Positions 42,606 to 52,621 of a stretch of DNA of 64,000 nt are shown in pieces. A model generated the notes under the pieces. It was not told the origin of the DNA, searched no databases, and saw nothing but the letters and a program-made list of their open reading frames with translations. The stretch comes from Planotetraspora mira. Lineage in GTDB: Bacteria > Actinomycetota > Actinomycetes > Streptosporangiales > Streptosporangiaceae. The stretch spans positions 62,001 to 126,000 of the forward strand of contig NZ_BOOO01000041.1 in NCBI RefSeq assembly GCF_016863275.1. Direction: 5' to 3'. Made by a program: the position numbers and the translations under genes. The first letter of the stretch is position 1, and the number at the start of each line of letters is the position of its first letter.

Positions 42606-43658
42606 TCATCGGGCCTTCTTGCCGGCCTTCTTCGGAGGGGTGCCGCCCAGACTGGCGAAGAGCTTGTCGGCGGACGGCTGCTTCATCTCGACCCGGTTGG
42701 GATCGGGCGGATAAGGACGCCACGGAACAGTGACGGAGCGGATGTCCCGCGATTCGACCGTCGCCAGGCTGCGGGCGATGTCGAACATCGCCCGCGCGTC
42801 GAGCCCGGGGCTGATTTTGATCGCCTTGCTGGATTCGTGCAGCAGGACGGGCAGCCGGATCGGATCAGCCAGCACCGGCCTGACCTTCTTGAACATCGCG
42901 ATCAGGAACTGCTGCTGCCGTTCGATCCGGCTCAGGTCCGACCCGTCGCCCAGACTGTGGCGGGTTCGCACGTAGGCCAGCGCCTGATCGCCTTGCACGA
43001 CCTGCTTCCCCGCAGGGAGATCGAGGCCCGCGGCCTTGTCCTTGACGGCCTTTGGCAGCGTGATCTCGACTCCGCCGAGGGCATTCACCATGGTCTTCAA
43101 CCCGGTGAAATGGACCTCGACCACGTGATCGATCCGCATGCCCGTGATGGACTCGACGGTCTTCGCCGAGCAGGAGGAGCCCCCTTCAGTGAACGCCGAG
43201 TTGATGAGGCCCAGGTGGGTCGGAATGGTTTCTCCAAGGGCCTTGCACGGTGGGATCAGAACCATGAGGTCCCGGGGGAGCGAGACGACCGTGGTCTTCT
43301 TTCGGTCGGCAGGCAGATGTACGAGCATCATCGTGTCGCTTCGGACGTCACCTGGCGCGCCCCCGCGCCGGTCGACGCCAAGGACCAGCAGGTTGAGCTC
43401 CTTGATCGGCCGGGCGGCGTCAGGCTGGTTGACGGCCACCTGCGCGGAACGCGGGTGGAGGATCAGCACCGGCACGACGATGGCGGCGGCCGTGACCACG
43501 GCCGCGAGCCCGATCAACACCCAGCCGCGCATGAGGCGGGGGAGACGGCGGTGCGGGCGGGCGCCTTCGAGCAGTCGCTGCCGCTGCCGTACGAGTGACG
43601 GAGGGGGCTCGTGCTCCAGGGTGCGCCCGAGGTCGCGGAGCATCGTCAGATCGTCCAT
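42606..43658 (-). CDS. LytR-CpsA-Psr family protein
   Basis: ATG 43658, after a GAGGAG ribosome binding site inside the sigma gene, gives 350 aa. One transmembrane helix (MRGWVLIGLAAVVTAAAIVV) is followed by the LCP domain: LLVLGVDRRGGAPGDVRSDT, MMLVHLPADRKKTTVVSLPR, DLMV, KALGETIPTHLGLINSAFTE, and YVRTRHSLGDGSDLSRIERQ. LCP enzymes attach wall polymers to peptidoglycan. It lies immediately downstream of an ECF sigma gene (3-bp gap) and is likely co-transcribed with it. Confidence 0.93.
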   Translation of the reverse strand: MDDLTMLRDLGRTLEHEPPPSLVRQRQRLLEGARPHRRLPRLMRGWVLIGLAAVVTAAAIVVPVLILHPRSAQVAVNQPDAARPIKELNLLVLGVDRRGGAPGDVRSDTMMLVHLPADRKKTTVVSLPRDLMVLIPPCKALGETIPTHLGLINSAFTEGGSSCSAKTVESITGMRIDHVVEVHFTGLKTMVNALGGVEITLPKAVKDKAAGLDLPAGKQVVQGDQALAYVRTRHSLGDGSDLSRIERQQQFLIAMFKKVRPVLADPIRLPVLLHESSKAIKISPGLDARAMFDIARSLATVESRDIRSVTVPWRPYPPDPNRVEMKQPSADKLFASLGGTPPKKAGKKAR

Positions 43659-43659
43659 G

Positions 43660-44241
43660 TCAGTTCTCCTCGTGCATCGGGTTGCTGTCACCGAGCACCG
43701 CGCGGACCTTGCGCCTGGCCCGGTTGAGCCGGGACCGCACGGTGCCTATCGGCACGCCCAGCGCCTGGGCGACCTCCTCGTACGACAGGTCGCTCCAGGC
43801 GACCAGTAACAGGACGTTGCGATCCCTGGCGGGGAGCCCGGCCAGGGCGCGGGCGAGCAGCGGCCGCGCCGCCCGTGCGGTGACCCCGTTGGCCACCCGG
43901 TCGTCGTCGCTCTGGGCGACGTCCTCGATCGGGCTGCGCTGCAGGGCCCGGTAGTGCGCGGCCTCCGTACGGCGATGCCGGGAGACGAGGTTCGTGATGA
44001 TGCCGAACAGCCACGGCCGGGCGTCGGCGTACGACAGGTCATAACCGGACCTGCCGGCGAAGGCCACGAGGAACGTCTCGCCGACGAGGTCCTCGGCGAT
44101 CTCCGGACCCATGCGCCGGGACACGTAGCGATAGAGCATGCCGGCGTAGCGGTCGAACAGGACCGCGAAGGCCTCTGGCTCGGTCCGCGAGTCGGCTATC
44201 AGGTCGGAGTCCCGTGGTACGGCTGTGGTTGGAACAGTCAT
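43660..44241 (-). CDS. ECF RNA polymerase sigma factor
   Basis: With ATG 44241 (MTVPTTAVPRDSDLIADSRT) the protein has 193 aa. Region 2: AFAVLFDRYAGMLYRYVSRR, MGPEIAEDLVGETFLVAFAG, PWLFGIITNLVSRHRR. Region 4: LPARDRNVLLLVAWSDLSYE, EVAQALGVPIGTVRSRLNRA. An upstream ATG (44325) would add 28 residues. It is coupled to the LCP gene downstream, as often seen for envelope-stress sigma factors; no anti-sigma gene is adjacent. Confidence 0.9.
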   Translation of the reverse strand: MTVPTTAVPRDSDLIADSRTEPEAFAVLFDRYAGMLYRYVSRRMGPEIAEDLVGETFLVAFAGRSGYDLSYADARPWLFGIITNLVSRHRRTEAAHYRALQRSPIEDVAQSDDDRVANGVTARAARPLLARALAGLPARDRNVLLLVAWSDLSYEEVAQALGVPIGTVRSRLNRARRKVRAVLGDSNPMHEEN

Positions 44242-44442
44242 CGCGGGCACCGTTGCATGAAACGCGGCCTTTCGTGGGTTACGGGGGACACCGATGTCTT
44301 GCCACTGCGGCCCGTTCGGGTTCACGCCCGTCCACAGGCCGCCGGCAATCCCCAGAACGCCGTTCGGAAGCCTAGGGCCGGCGGGTGGCGGGCCACTGTG
44401 TCATCGGAGTCCGGCGAGTGCCCGGACCCTGGAAGGCGCGTC

Positions 44443-45054
44443 ATGAGCGACATCTACGTCACGCTGAGCGGGAACGTCACCGACGACCCACGGCAGTACC
44501 AGTTCAAGGACGGCGCCCGCGTCACCTCGATGCGGATGGCCGTCAACAGGCGGGTCCTCGACCAGCAGACCAACACCTGGCAGACCAGGGACACCACCTA
44601 TTACACGGTCCGCTGCTATCGGGGCCTGGCCGACAACGTCCATCAGTCCGTCGCCAAGGGCCAGCCCGTCGTCGTGTACGGCAGGCTGCGGATCAAGCAG
44701 TTCGAGCGCGACGGGGAACACCGGTTTTGGGCCGAGATCGAGGCCGTCTCCGTCGGTCACGACCTGAAGTGGGGCATCGCCACGTTCGAGAAGCCGGCCC
44801 GCACCTATTCCGGTGTCGTCGCCGGCGACGATCGGCAGGGCATGGAGGACGCCACCAGGGAATGGGAGCTCGCCACGCCCGCGGCGTCGAGAGGGCACCT
44901 GCAGGAGGGGCTGAGGGCCCTGGAGGGTGGAGGGGCGGGAGGGGAGGCGGACAGCGCTGAGCGCCCTGAGATCGGCGAGGTCGCGGAGAACCATGAGCAG
45001 GAGGGGGACGACGGGGCCGCTGATTCCTGGCTCACGGGCACTCGGGCGGCGTAG
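44443..45054 (+). CDS. Single-stranded DNA-binding protein, second type (SsbB-like)
   Basis: The OB-fold runs over the first 110 residues (DIYVTLSGNVTDDPRQYQFK, MRMAVNRRVLDQQTNTWQTR, YGRLRIKQFERDGEHRFWAE). The rest is hydrophilic and ends GTRAA, without the acidic DDxPF tip by which the essential SSB recruits repair proteins. In actinomycetes such paralogues (SsbB) serve chromosome segregation or competence rather than replication. GGAAGG upstream of ATG 44443 supports the start. Isolated gene. Confidence 0.85.
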   Translation: MSDIYVTLSGNVTDDPRQYQFKDGARVTSMRMAVNRRVLDQQTNTWQTRDTTYYTVRCYRGLADNVHQSVAKGQPVVVYGRLRIKQFERDGEHRFWAEIEAVSVGHDLKWGIATFEKPARTYSGVVAGDDRQGMEDATREWELATPAASRGHLQEGLRALEGGGAGGEADSAERPEIGEVAENHEQEGDDGAADSWLTGTRAA

Positions 45055-45402
45055 CAGCGCGTCAGTCGACAGTGTGGAGGGGCATCGGCCGTGCGCGGCC
45101 GGTGCCCGCTATGGGGGAGTTCCCGGGGATCGGCCGATGGCGACTTCCGCGTCGCTGCAAGAGCACCAACTCAGGTCCAGGTCACACCCCGCACCATGGC
45201 TGCTCCTTTCCCAACAGCCCGCTCCGAATGGAGCGGATTTCCACCGGATAGGTCTCCGGCCAAATCGCCGCAGACCAACCCTTAGGCCATCAGATGCAGA
45301 TAGCCACCGTGCCAAGGTAGCGGTTCCCGTCGCGCGCCGCACACTCCGCAACTATTGTGTTACACATCGTGAGACGCCGTTTTGGTTGCGTTGGGGGGCG
45401 GG
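45055..45402. other. Intergenic region before the GGDEF gene
   Basis: No convincing gene. A small hairpin (CCGCTCC, GAAT loop, GGAGCGG, 45219-45236) may end the ssb transcript. An AT-richer patch, CAACTATTGTGTTACAC near 45351, probably holds the promoter of the downstream gene. Confidence 0.4.
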
Positions 45403-46704
45403 ATGACGGGGCCCAGTCATACCTCGGCCAAGCCGCGAGAAGCGATCCTCTCGCGAGGCCGGTGGCCCCTGCTCGCCCTGCCACGCCCACTCAAGACCTA
45501 TCTGTGCGGGATCATCGCCCTCGACCTGGTCGCCATCTGTGTCATCGCGCTCCGGACCGATCTGCGCGGCCATGATCTCCTCACGTTCGCGGCGCTGACG
45601 TTCTGCGGCGTCGTCTGCATCGAGGCGACACGGCGGCTGGGCATGCCCGCCGGAGTCTCCCGGGACCTGTTGTCGGCCTGGTGGCTTCCCGCGGCACTCC
45701 TGCTGCCCCCGCTCTACGCCCTGCTCGCCCCGATTCCCCTGCAGTTCCTGCTCCAGGCCCGGGTGCGGGCGACGGTTCTGTACAGGCGGGTGTTCAGTGC
45801 GGCGGCGATCGGCCTCGCGGCCTGCGCGGCGTCCGCGGCCTTCCACGGATGGATCGGTGATCCGGCCCTGCTGAGCGGCGGCGGTGCCGGGCCCATCGCG
45901 GTCGCCATCGCCTGCGCGGTCCTGTTCACCATCCTCAACACGGCGCTGATCGCCGTCGCCGCGCACACCGCCGATCCGAAGAGCCGCTGGAGCGCGGTCC
46001 TGTGGGACCGAGAGCGGCTCCTGCTCGACGCGGTGGAGCTGTGCCTCGGGGTGCTGGTCGCCGTGGTCTGCGGGCTCAATCTGGGGCTGTTGCTCCTCGT
46101 GCTCCCGCCGGTCGTGCTCCTGCAGCGCAGCCTGCTGCACGCCCAGCTCCAGGCGGCCGCCCGCACCGACCCGAAGACCGGGCTGCTCAACGCGGCGGCC
46201 TGGCAGCTCGAGGCGGACACGGAGATCGTCCGGGCCCAGCGGACCGGCGAGACGCTCGCCCTGATCATCGTCGACATCGACCACTTCAAGCGGGTGAACG
46301 ACACTCACGGGCATCTGGTCGGCGACCAGGTGCTGATCGAGGTCGCCGCCACCCTGCGGAGCCAGCTGCGTGAGTACGACGTGGTGGGCCGGTTCGGCGG
46401 GGAGGAGTTCGTGGTCCTGCTCCCGCGCGCCGACCTCACCGAGGCCCGCAGGATCGCCGAACGCCTCCGCACCCGGGTGGGCCGGATGGCCGTGGCCGCC
46501 GACCATGTGATGGTGTCGGTCACCGTCTCGGCCGGCGTCGCCATCATGAACACGCACGGCGAGGACCTGATCGAGCTGCTCGCGGCCGCCGACCTGGCTC
46601 TCTACCGGGCCAAGGCGCTGGGCCGGGACCGGATCTGCCTTCCGGCGACCCCGATTCCCCCGCGCCAACGTGGAGCGGACGGCACCACCGGCGCGATCCC
46701 CTAG
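45403..46704 (+). CDS. GGDEF-domain diguanylate cyclase, membrane-bound
   Basis: ATG 45403 follows a run of seven G (433 aa); a TTG at 45382 is the other option. The N-terminal part has six or more hydrophobic helices. A GGDEF domain follows (about residues 265-420): DPKTGLLNAAAWQLEADTEI, ALIIVDIDHFKRVNDTHGHL, then the signature RFGGEEFVVLLPRADL. The intact GGEEF, metal-binding Asp and DxLT-like features indicate an active c-di-GMP synthase. No EAL domain. c-di-GMP governs development in actinomycetes; the sensed signal is not visible. Confidence 0.9.
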   Translation: MTGPSHTSAKPREAILSRGRWPLLALPRPLKTYLCGIIALDLVAICVIALRTDLRGHDLLTFAALTFCGVVCIEATRRLGMPAGVSRDLLSAWWLPAALLLPPLYALLAPIPLQFLLQARVRATVLYRRVFSAAAIGLAACAASAAFHGWIGDPALLSGGGAGPIAVAIACAVLFTILNTALIAVAAHTADPKSRWSAVLWDRERLLLDAVELCLGVLVAVVCGLNLGLLLLVLPPVVLLQRSLLHAQLQAAARTDPKTGLLNAAAWQLEADTEIVRAQRTGETLALIIVDIDHFKRVNDTHGHLVGDQVLIEVAATLRSQLREYDVVGRFGGEEFVVLLPRADLTEARRIAERLRTRVGRMAVAADHVMVSVTVSAGVAIMNTHGEDLIELLAAADLALYRAKALGRDRICLPATPIPPRQRGADGTTGAIP

Positions 46705-46714
46705 TCTTAGGGGC

Positions 46715-48379
<1,665 letters not shown>

Positions 48380-48413
48380 GGCAGCGAGCCACCCGCGGAT
48401 GAACCCGTGGGTC

Positions 48414-48444
48414 CACGGCCGGGACGTCCATCGTCCCGGCCGTG
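48414..48444. terminator. Perfect hairpin between ettA and the glucosidase gene
   Basis: CACGGCCGGGACG and CGTCCCGGCCGTG pair over 13 bp around TCCAT, between convergent genes. A 17-bp direct repeat (TCGTCGACCGTCAGCGG) follows at 48456-48472 and 48493-48509. Confidence 0.75.
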
Positions 48445-48509
48445 ACCATTACCGGTCGTCGACCGTCAGCGGCGGTCCTGGGGCGGCACCGCTCGTCGAC
48501 CGTCAGCGG

Positions 48510-50063
48510 TCATTCCGCGGTGAGGAGCCAGGCCGCCGTGTCCGGCGGGAGGTCCTGCCCGTCGACGAGGCCACTGGAGATCAGGACCTGTTCGTGCGGC
48601 GGGAGCCGCACGGGATCGGTCCCGCAGTTGATCGCACAGATGAGCGGGCCGCGAGAGAAGAACAGGGCGTCGCCCGGCGCTTCCAGCCAGGCCATCGCAT
48701 CCGGCAGGGTCTCCCGGAGGCTACGGCGGGCGGCCAGGGCCCTCCGGTAGAACGCCAGCGTCGAGGACGGGTCGGCGGCCTGCCGTTCGGCGGTGAGCCC
48801 GGCCCACTCCACCGGTTGGGGGAGCCAGGACCCTCCGGTCCCGAATCCGTACGGCGGGGCCGTACCGGACCACGGAATCGGGACGCGGCAGCCGTCCCGG
48901 CCGAGAACCTCGCCTTTGGAGCGGAAGAAGATGGGGTCCTGGCGGGCCTCCGGGGGAAGGTTCTTCACCTCGGGTAAGCCCAATTCCTCCCCCTGGTAGA
49001 GATATGCCGACCCGGGGAGGGCGAGCATCGCCAGCAGGGCGGCGTGACCGCGGGCGAGGCCGACGGACGGGTCGGGCGCGCCCTCGCCGTACCGAGTGGT
49101 GTGCCGGACGACGTCGTGGTTGGACAACACCCAGGTGGGCGCGGGAACGGCGCGCAGGGTCTCGTCGATGACCTTGCGGAACGCCGTCGCCGACCACGGC
49201 GCCTCGAGCCAGGCGAAGTTGAAGCTCTGATGAAGCTCGTCCGGCCGCACGTAGAGGGCGAGGTCCTCGGCCGAGTCGGTCCAGACCTCGCCGACGGCCG
49301 CCCGCACGCCGGGATAGGAGTCGAGCACCCGCCGCCAGTCGCGGTAGATGTCGTGGACCTCCGGCCGGCTCCAGGTCGGGGACTTCGCGCCGAATCCGGG
49401 GTCGGTGTCGGGCAGGCCGGGGGCTTTGATGAGGCCCATCGCCACGTCGATCCGGAATCCGTCGATCCCGCGATCCAGCCAGAAGCGCAGGATGTCGAGG
49501 AACTCCTGGCGGACCTCGGGATTGCGCCAGTTGAAGTCGGGCTGCTCCGGTGCGAACAGGTGGAGATACCACTGCCCGTCGGCCACCTGTGTCCAGGCGG
49601 GCCCGCCGAACACCGAGACCCAGTTGTTGGGCTCCTGGCGGGCACCGTCGCCGGTCGAGGGTGTCACGTCGCGGAACATGTAGCGGTCGCGCTCCTCGGA
49701 GCCACTGGGAGCCGCCAGGGCCTTCTGGAACCACGGATGCGCGGAGGAACTGTGGTTGGGGACGATGTCCACCATCAACCGCAGGCCGTGGGCGTGGGCG
49801 TCCGCCACGAGGGCGTCGAAGTCGGCGAGCGACCCGAAGAGCGGGTCCACGTCGCGGTAGTCGGCGACGTCGTAGCCGCCGTCGGCCATGGGGGAGGGGT
49901 AGAAGGGCGTCAGCCAGATCGCGTCGACACCCAGGGCCGCCAGGTACGGCAGGCGGCTCCGGATTCCGGCCAGATCACCCACGCCGTCACCGGAGGCATC
50001 GGCGAAACTGCGGACATAGATCTCGTAGACGACGGCGTCGCGCCACCAGGGGGAGTCTTCCAT
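48510..50063 (-). CDS. GH13 alpha-glucosidase / oligo-1,6-glucosidase-like enzyme
   Basis: The 517-residue (beta/alpha)8 enzyme shows the four GH13 regions: LMVDIVPNHSS, GFRIDVAMGL (nucleophile Asp), AVGEVW (acid/base Glu) and LSNHDVVRHTT (stabilising Asp). Intracellular, with no signal peptide. The N-terminus (DAVVYEIYVRSFADASGDGV) is typical for alpha-glucosidases that hydrolyse short alpha-1,4 or alpha-1,6 glucosides; trehalose synthase-like activity is less likely given the short length. Convergent with ettA. Confidence 0.92.
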   Translation of the reverse strand: MEDSPWWRDAVVYEIYVRSFADASGDGVGDLAGIRSRLPYLAALGVDAIWLTPFYPSPMADGGYDVADYRDVDPLFGSLADFDALVADAHAHGLRLMVDIVPNHSSSAHPWFQKALAAPSGSEERDRYMFRDVTPSTGDGARQEPNNWVSVFGGPAWTQVADGQWYLHLFAPEQPDFNWRNPEVRQEFLDILRFWLDRGIDGFRIDVAMGLIKAPGLPDTDPGFGAKSPTWSRPEVHDIYRDWRRVLDSYPGVRAAVGEVWTDSAEDLALYVRPDELHQSFNFAWLEAPWSATAFRKVIDETLRAVPAPTWVLSNHDVVRHTTRYGEGAPDPSVGLARGHAALLAMLALPGSAYLYQGEELGLPEVKNLPPEARQDPIFFRSKGEVLGRDGCRVPIPWSGTAPPYGFGTGGSWLPQPVEWAGLTAERQAADPSSTLAFYRRALAARRSLRETLPDAMAWLEAPGDALFFSRGPLICAINCGTDPVRLPPHEQVLISSGLVDGQDLPPDTAAWLLTAE

Positions 50064-50093
50064 GGGTCAATCGCTGCCCGTCGTTTCCCTGAC

Positions 50094-50477
50094 TTATGCG
50101 TTGATCATGCTGTGGGCGGCGTAGACGAGGTAGTCCCACAACCGCTTCTCCTGCTCCGGCGGCAGGTCCAGCGACTGCACGGCGTCGCCCATGTGCTTGA
50201 GCCACGCGTCCCGCTGGGGCTCGCCGATCACGAACGGCGAGTGCCGCATGCGCAGCCGGGGGTGGCCGCGCTGCTGGCTGTAGTCATTGGGGCCGCCCCA
50301 GTACTGGACGAGGAACATGCGCAGGCGCTCCTCGGCTCCGTCGAGGTCGTCCTCAGGGTAGAGGGGCCGCAGCAGGGGATCTTCGACCACGCCCTCATAG
50401 AACCTGTGGACCAGTCGCTGGAAGGTCTCCTCGCCACCGACGGCCTCGAAGAAGGAGTCGGTCTGCTCGCTTGTCAC
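50094..50477 (-). CDS. glbO: Truncated haemoglobin, group II (GlbO type)
   Basis: The 127-residue globin (GTG 50477) has [20 protein letters not shown] (TyrB10 region), [20 protein letters not shown] with the GlbO loop, and [20 protein letters not shown] (proximal His and TrpG8). It binds haem and oxygen, and probably detoxifies NO or reactive oxygen. It is encoded just before the glucosidase gene on the same strand. Confidence 0.93.
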   Translation of the reverse strand: MTSEQTDSFFEAVGGEETFQRLVHRFYEGVVEDPLLRPLYPEDDLDGAEERLRMFLVQYWGGPNDYSQQRGHPRLRMRHSPFVIGEPQRDAWLKHMGDAVQSLDLPPEQEKRLWDYLVYAAHSMINA

Positions 50478-50512
50478 GGTTCAAGCCTAGGTCAGGTGGA
50501 GGCCCGGTCGGT

Positions 50513-51547
50513 TCACGTGGCGGGGCTGGCGAACGCCAGGCCTCTGTCGTCGAAGGCCCGCTTGATGCGCAGGCGGAGCTCGCGCGCCACCTCGAGACGC
50601 GTGGCGGGCACGGTCTTGACGCTTAACCGGAAGATGATGGTCGTCCCCGAGATCTGCTCGAGCCCGTAGACCTGCGGCTCTTCGACGATCATGGTGTCAC
50701 GGAGGTCGGGGTCGGCCCAGACCTCCGCGGCGATGCCCTTGAGTAACTCGCGGACCGCCGAGACATCAGCCTCGTATGGAACCGGGATGTCGATGAGTGC
50801 CCGCGACCAGCCCTGGGACTCGTTGCCCACCCGCGTGATCGTGCCGTTGCGGATGTACCAGACCGTGCCGTCCGCGTCACGGAGGCGGGTGATCCGCAGC
50901 GTCACCGCCTCGACCGTGCCGGTGGCCACCCCGGTGTCGATCACGTCGCCCACGCCGTACTGGTCCTCCAGCAACATGAACATGCCGGCGATGAAGTCCT
51001 TGACCAGTTCCTGGGCGCCGAAGCCGACGGCGACGCCGATGATGCCGACGCTGGTCAGCAGGGGCGCGAGCTCCACCCCGAGCCGCGCCATGATCATCAG
51101 GGCGGCGGTGCCGAGGATGACCACCGAGGCGAGGCTCCGCAACACCGAGCCCATCGTCTCGGCCCGCTGCCTGCGCCGCTCGGTGAGGATCGCCGACGTG
51201 GCGTCGGTGACGAGGAGGGTCTTGTTCCTGAGCCGCTCGGGCAGCACGCCTTCGCTCGCCCGGAGGGTGACCCGGGTGATCAGCCGGTGCGACACGCTCC
51301 GCACGATGAGCGCGACGACGAGGATCAGCCCCAGCGCCAGCAACACGTCCGTGGCGCCCGCCAGGAGAGGCACCCAGGAGGGGAGCACCTTGTCGGGGAA
51401 CGACGCGTTGAGGATCGAGCAGATGAGACCGTCACTCTTCGCGCAATTGTCCATGAGCGTCTTCATTGCGGTATCGGGATTGGGGGCAATCCCCGAGCCC
51501 ACAGGTGCGGGCGTCAACGAGAACAACGTGGACGACAGCGGGAACAA
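50513..51547 (-). CDS. Small-conductance mechanosensitive channel (MscS family)
   Basis: Two to three N-terminal membrane helices (LLALGLILVVALIVRSV; VVILGTAALMIMARLG) lead to the pore helix and beta domain with LLTSVGIIGVAVGFGAQELV, KDFIAGMFMLLEDQYGVGDV and IRNGTITRVGNESQGWSRAL. It opens under membrane tension to release solutes. The start chosen is TTG 51547; ATG 51466 (MKTLMDNCAKSD) would be 27 residues shorter, and no strong ribosome binding site decides between them. Confidence 0.88.
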   Translation of the reverse strand: MFPLSSTLFSLTPAPVGSGIAPNPDTAMKTLMDNCAKSDGLICSILNASFPDKVLPSWVPLLAGATDVLLALGLILVVALIVRSVSHRLITRVTLRASEGVLPERLRNKTLLVTDATSAILTERRRQRAETMGSVLRSLASVVILGTAALMIMARLGVELAPLLTSVGIIGVAVGFGAQELVKDFIAGMFMLLEDQYGVGDVIDTGVATGTVEAVTLRITRLRDADGTVWYIRNGTITRVGNESQGWSRALIDIPVPYEADVSAVRELLKGIAAEVWADPDLRDTMIVEEPQVYGLEQISGTTIIFRLSVKTVPATRLEVARELRLRIKRAFDDRGLAFASPAT

Positions 51548-52021
51548 TAGGTGGATCCCCCTCGGATCGGTTCGGCGACAGCAGCAGGCAGGGAAAACCT
51601 AACCCATGCCGCCGACCGAACCGGCCACCGTCACATCGCCGGGGAAGACGGAAGCGTCCATCGATCCGGGGCCGCGGAGGGCGGACCGGGAACGCTCCAG
51701 TGACGTGAGGCAGGGCTGGGACACGCACCCGGAAGCATGTCCCTGGCCGTTCTCCGAGGGGGGGATCCCCCCGATAGCCCTCCAGTCCGACCTCGTCGGT
51801 CGTGCCGGACGGCAGTCCAATGTGTACGGCCGCTCATGCGCGCCGCCCTTCGGGTCCGGGCGGCGCCTGCCGTACATGTGTCCGAGCGGGTGACGCGGAA
51901 CCGGCGGGGTGCCGCAACGTTCCGATGGGAACGTTCCGCACCGGGCATCCCGCCGGCCCCACGTAGCCGCGGTGGGGGCGGCGGCCGGCGTGGCTGAGCG
52001 TCATCCGGTCCACCGCCTCGC
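51548..52021. other. Intergenic region, 474 bases
   Basis: Long open frames exist on both strands but their translations are irregular (Arg/Pro/Gly-rich, no family look). An inverted repeat AACGTTCC-GATG-GGAACGTT (51916-51935) may be a regulator site. I see no other feature. Confidence 0.4.
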
Positions 52022-52282
52022 CTACTCGCTCACCGCGGCGAGCACGCGGGCGACCTTGGTGGCCGCGCCGGCGGGGTCGTCGGCCTGATGCATCCGCTCC
52101 CCCCATGACCACCAGTAGTCGGCGGCCTGGCAGACGACGTTCTCGGTGAGGCTGGTCGCGTTCGGGTTGATGACGCGCACGTAGGCGCGCCCCGAGGGTG
52201 CGCGCACGACACGCGCGCTCAGCCCCCGGGCATCTAGCTCAGAGACCAGTCGCTCCAGTCGTCGCACATCGTCCTCGCCCAC
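52022..52282 (-). CDS. Small hypothetical protein, divergent from the TPR regulator
   Basis: GTG 52282 with GGAGG 9 bases upstream gives 86 aa: VRRLERLVSELDARGLSARV, SGRAYVRVINPNATSLTENV, VCQAADYWWSWGERMHQADD. It is soluble, with a Trp cluster. The same type of protein occurs next to helix-turn-helix/TPR regulators in actinomycetes, so it may be a partner or target of the divergent gene. Family name and function unknown. Confidence 0.62.
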   Translation of the reverse strand: MGEDDVRRLERLVSELDARGLSARVVRAPSGRAYVRVINPNATSLTENVVCQAADYWWSWGERMHQADDPAGAATKVARVLAAVSE

Positions 52283-52621
52283 CTCGCCGCCTCCTCCTTG
52301 ATTTCGGCTTCGACCCGAATTGCACGGTTTGCAATCCTGCATCTTCGGCCTGGTGCGCCCACCATGACTCACCGAACTGAATGGGTCAACGAGTGCAAGA
52401 GGGCCCTGTGGTGGAGGAAACCCCAAGTGGGTTGAAAGAAACCCCCCGTCGGAGGACGATCCTTAGTCAGCATGTTCAGTCCTGGGGCTTGGCCAGATAA
52501 CGCTTGGGCCATCATTATTAGGTAGGCGGAGCGCGACATCCGTGTCACACTCCGTTAACAGATGAGGACCGGTCGGGACACGTGAGCGGCGAGCGCGGCC
52601 GGTCACGAGAGAGGGGCCGGA
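52283..52621. other. Divergent regulatory region of the TPR regulator
   Basis: The 339-bp gap holds the promoters of both divergent genes. AACCC-CAAGT-GGGTT (52419-52433) is an inverted repeat, and GAAACCCC occurs twice (near 52417 and 52438), a candidate operator. A 17-codon frame from ATG 52472 is present but lacks a well-spaced ribosome binding site. Confidence 0.4.

Noticed and set aside
51548-52021. Open frames of 85-105 codons on both strands upstream of the MscS gene
   Set aside because: Translations are low-complexity (Arg/Pro/Gly), have no ribosome binding site and overlap one another; no gene called.
52472-52525. 17-codon frame (MFSPGAWPDNAW start) before the TPR regulator
   Set aside because: Tempting as a signalling peptide, but the nearest GGAGG is 16 bases from the ATG, too far for a normal ribosome binding site; left unannotated.
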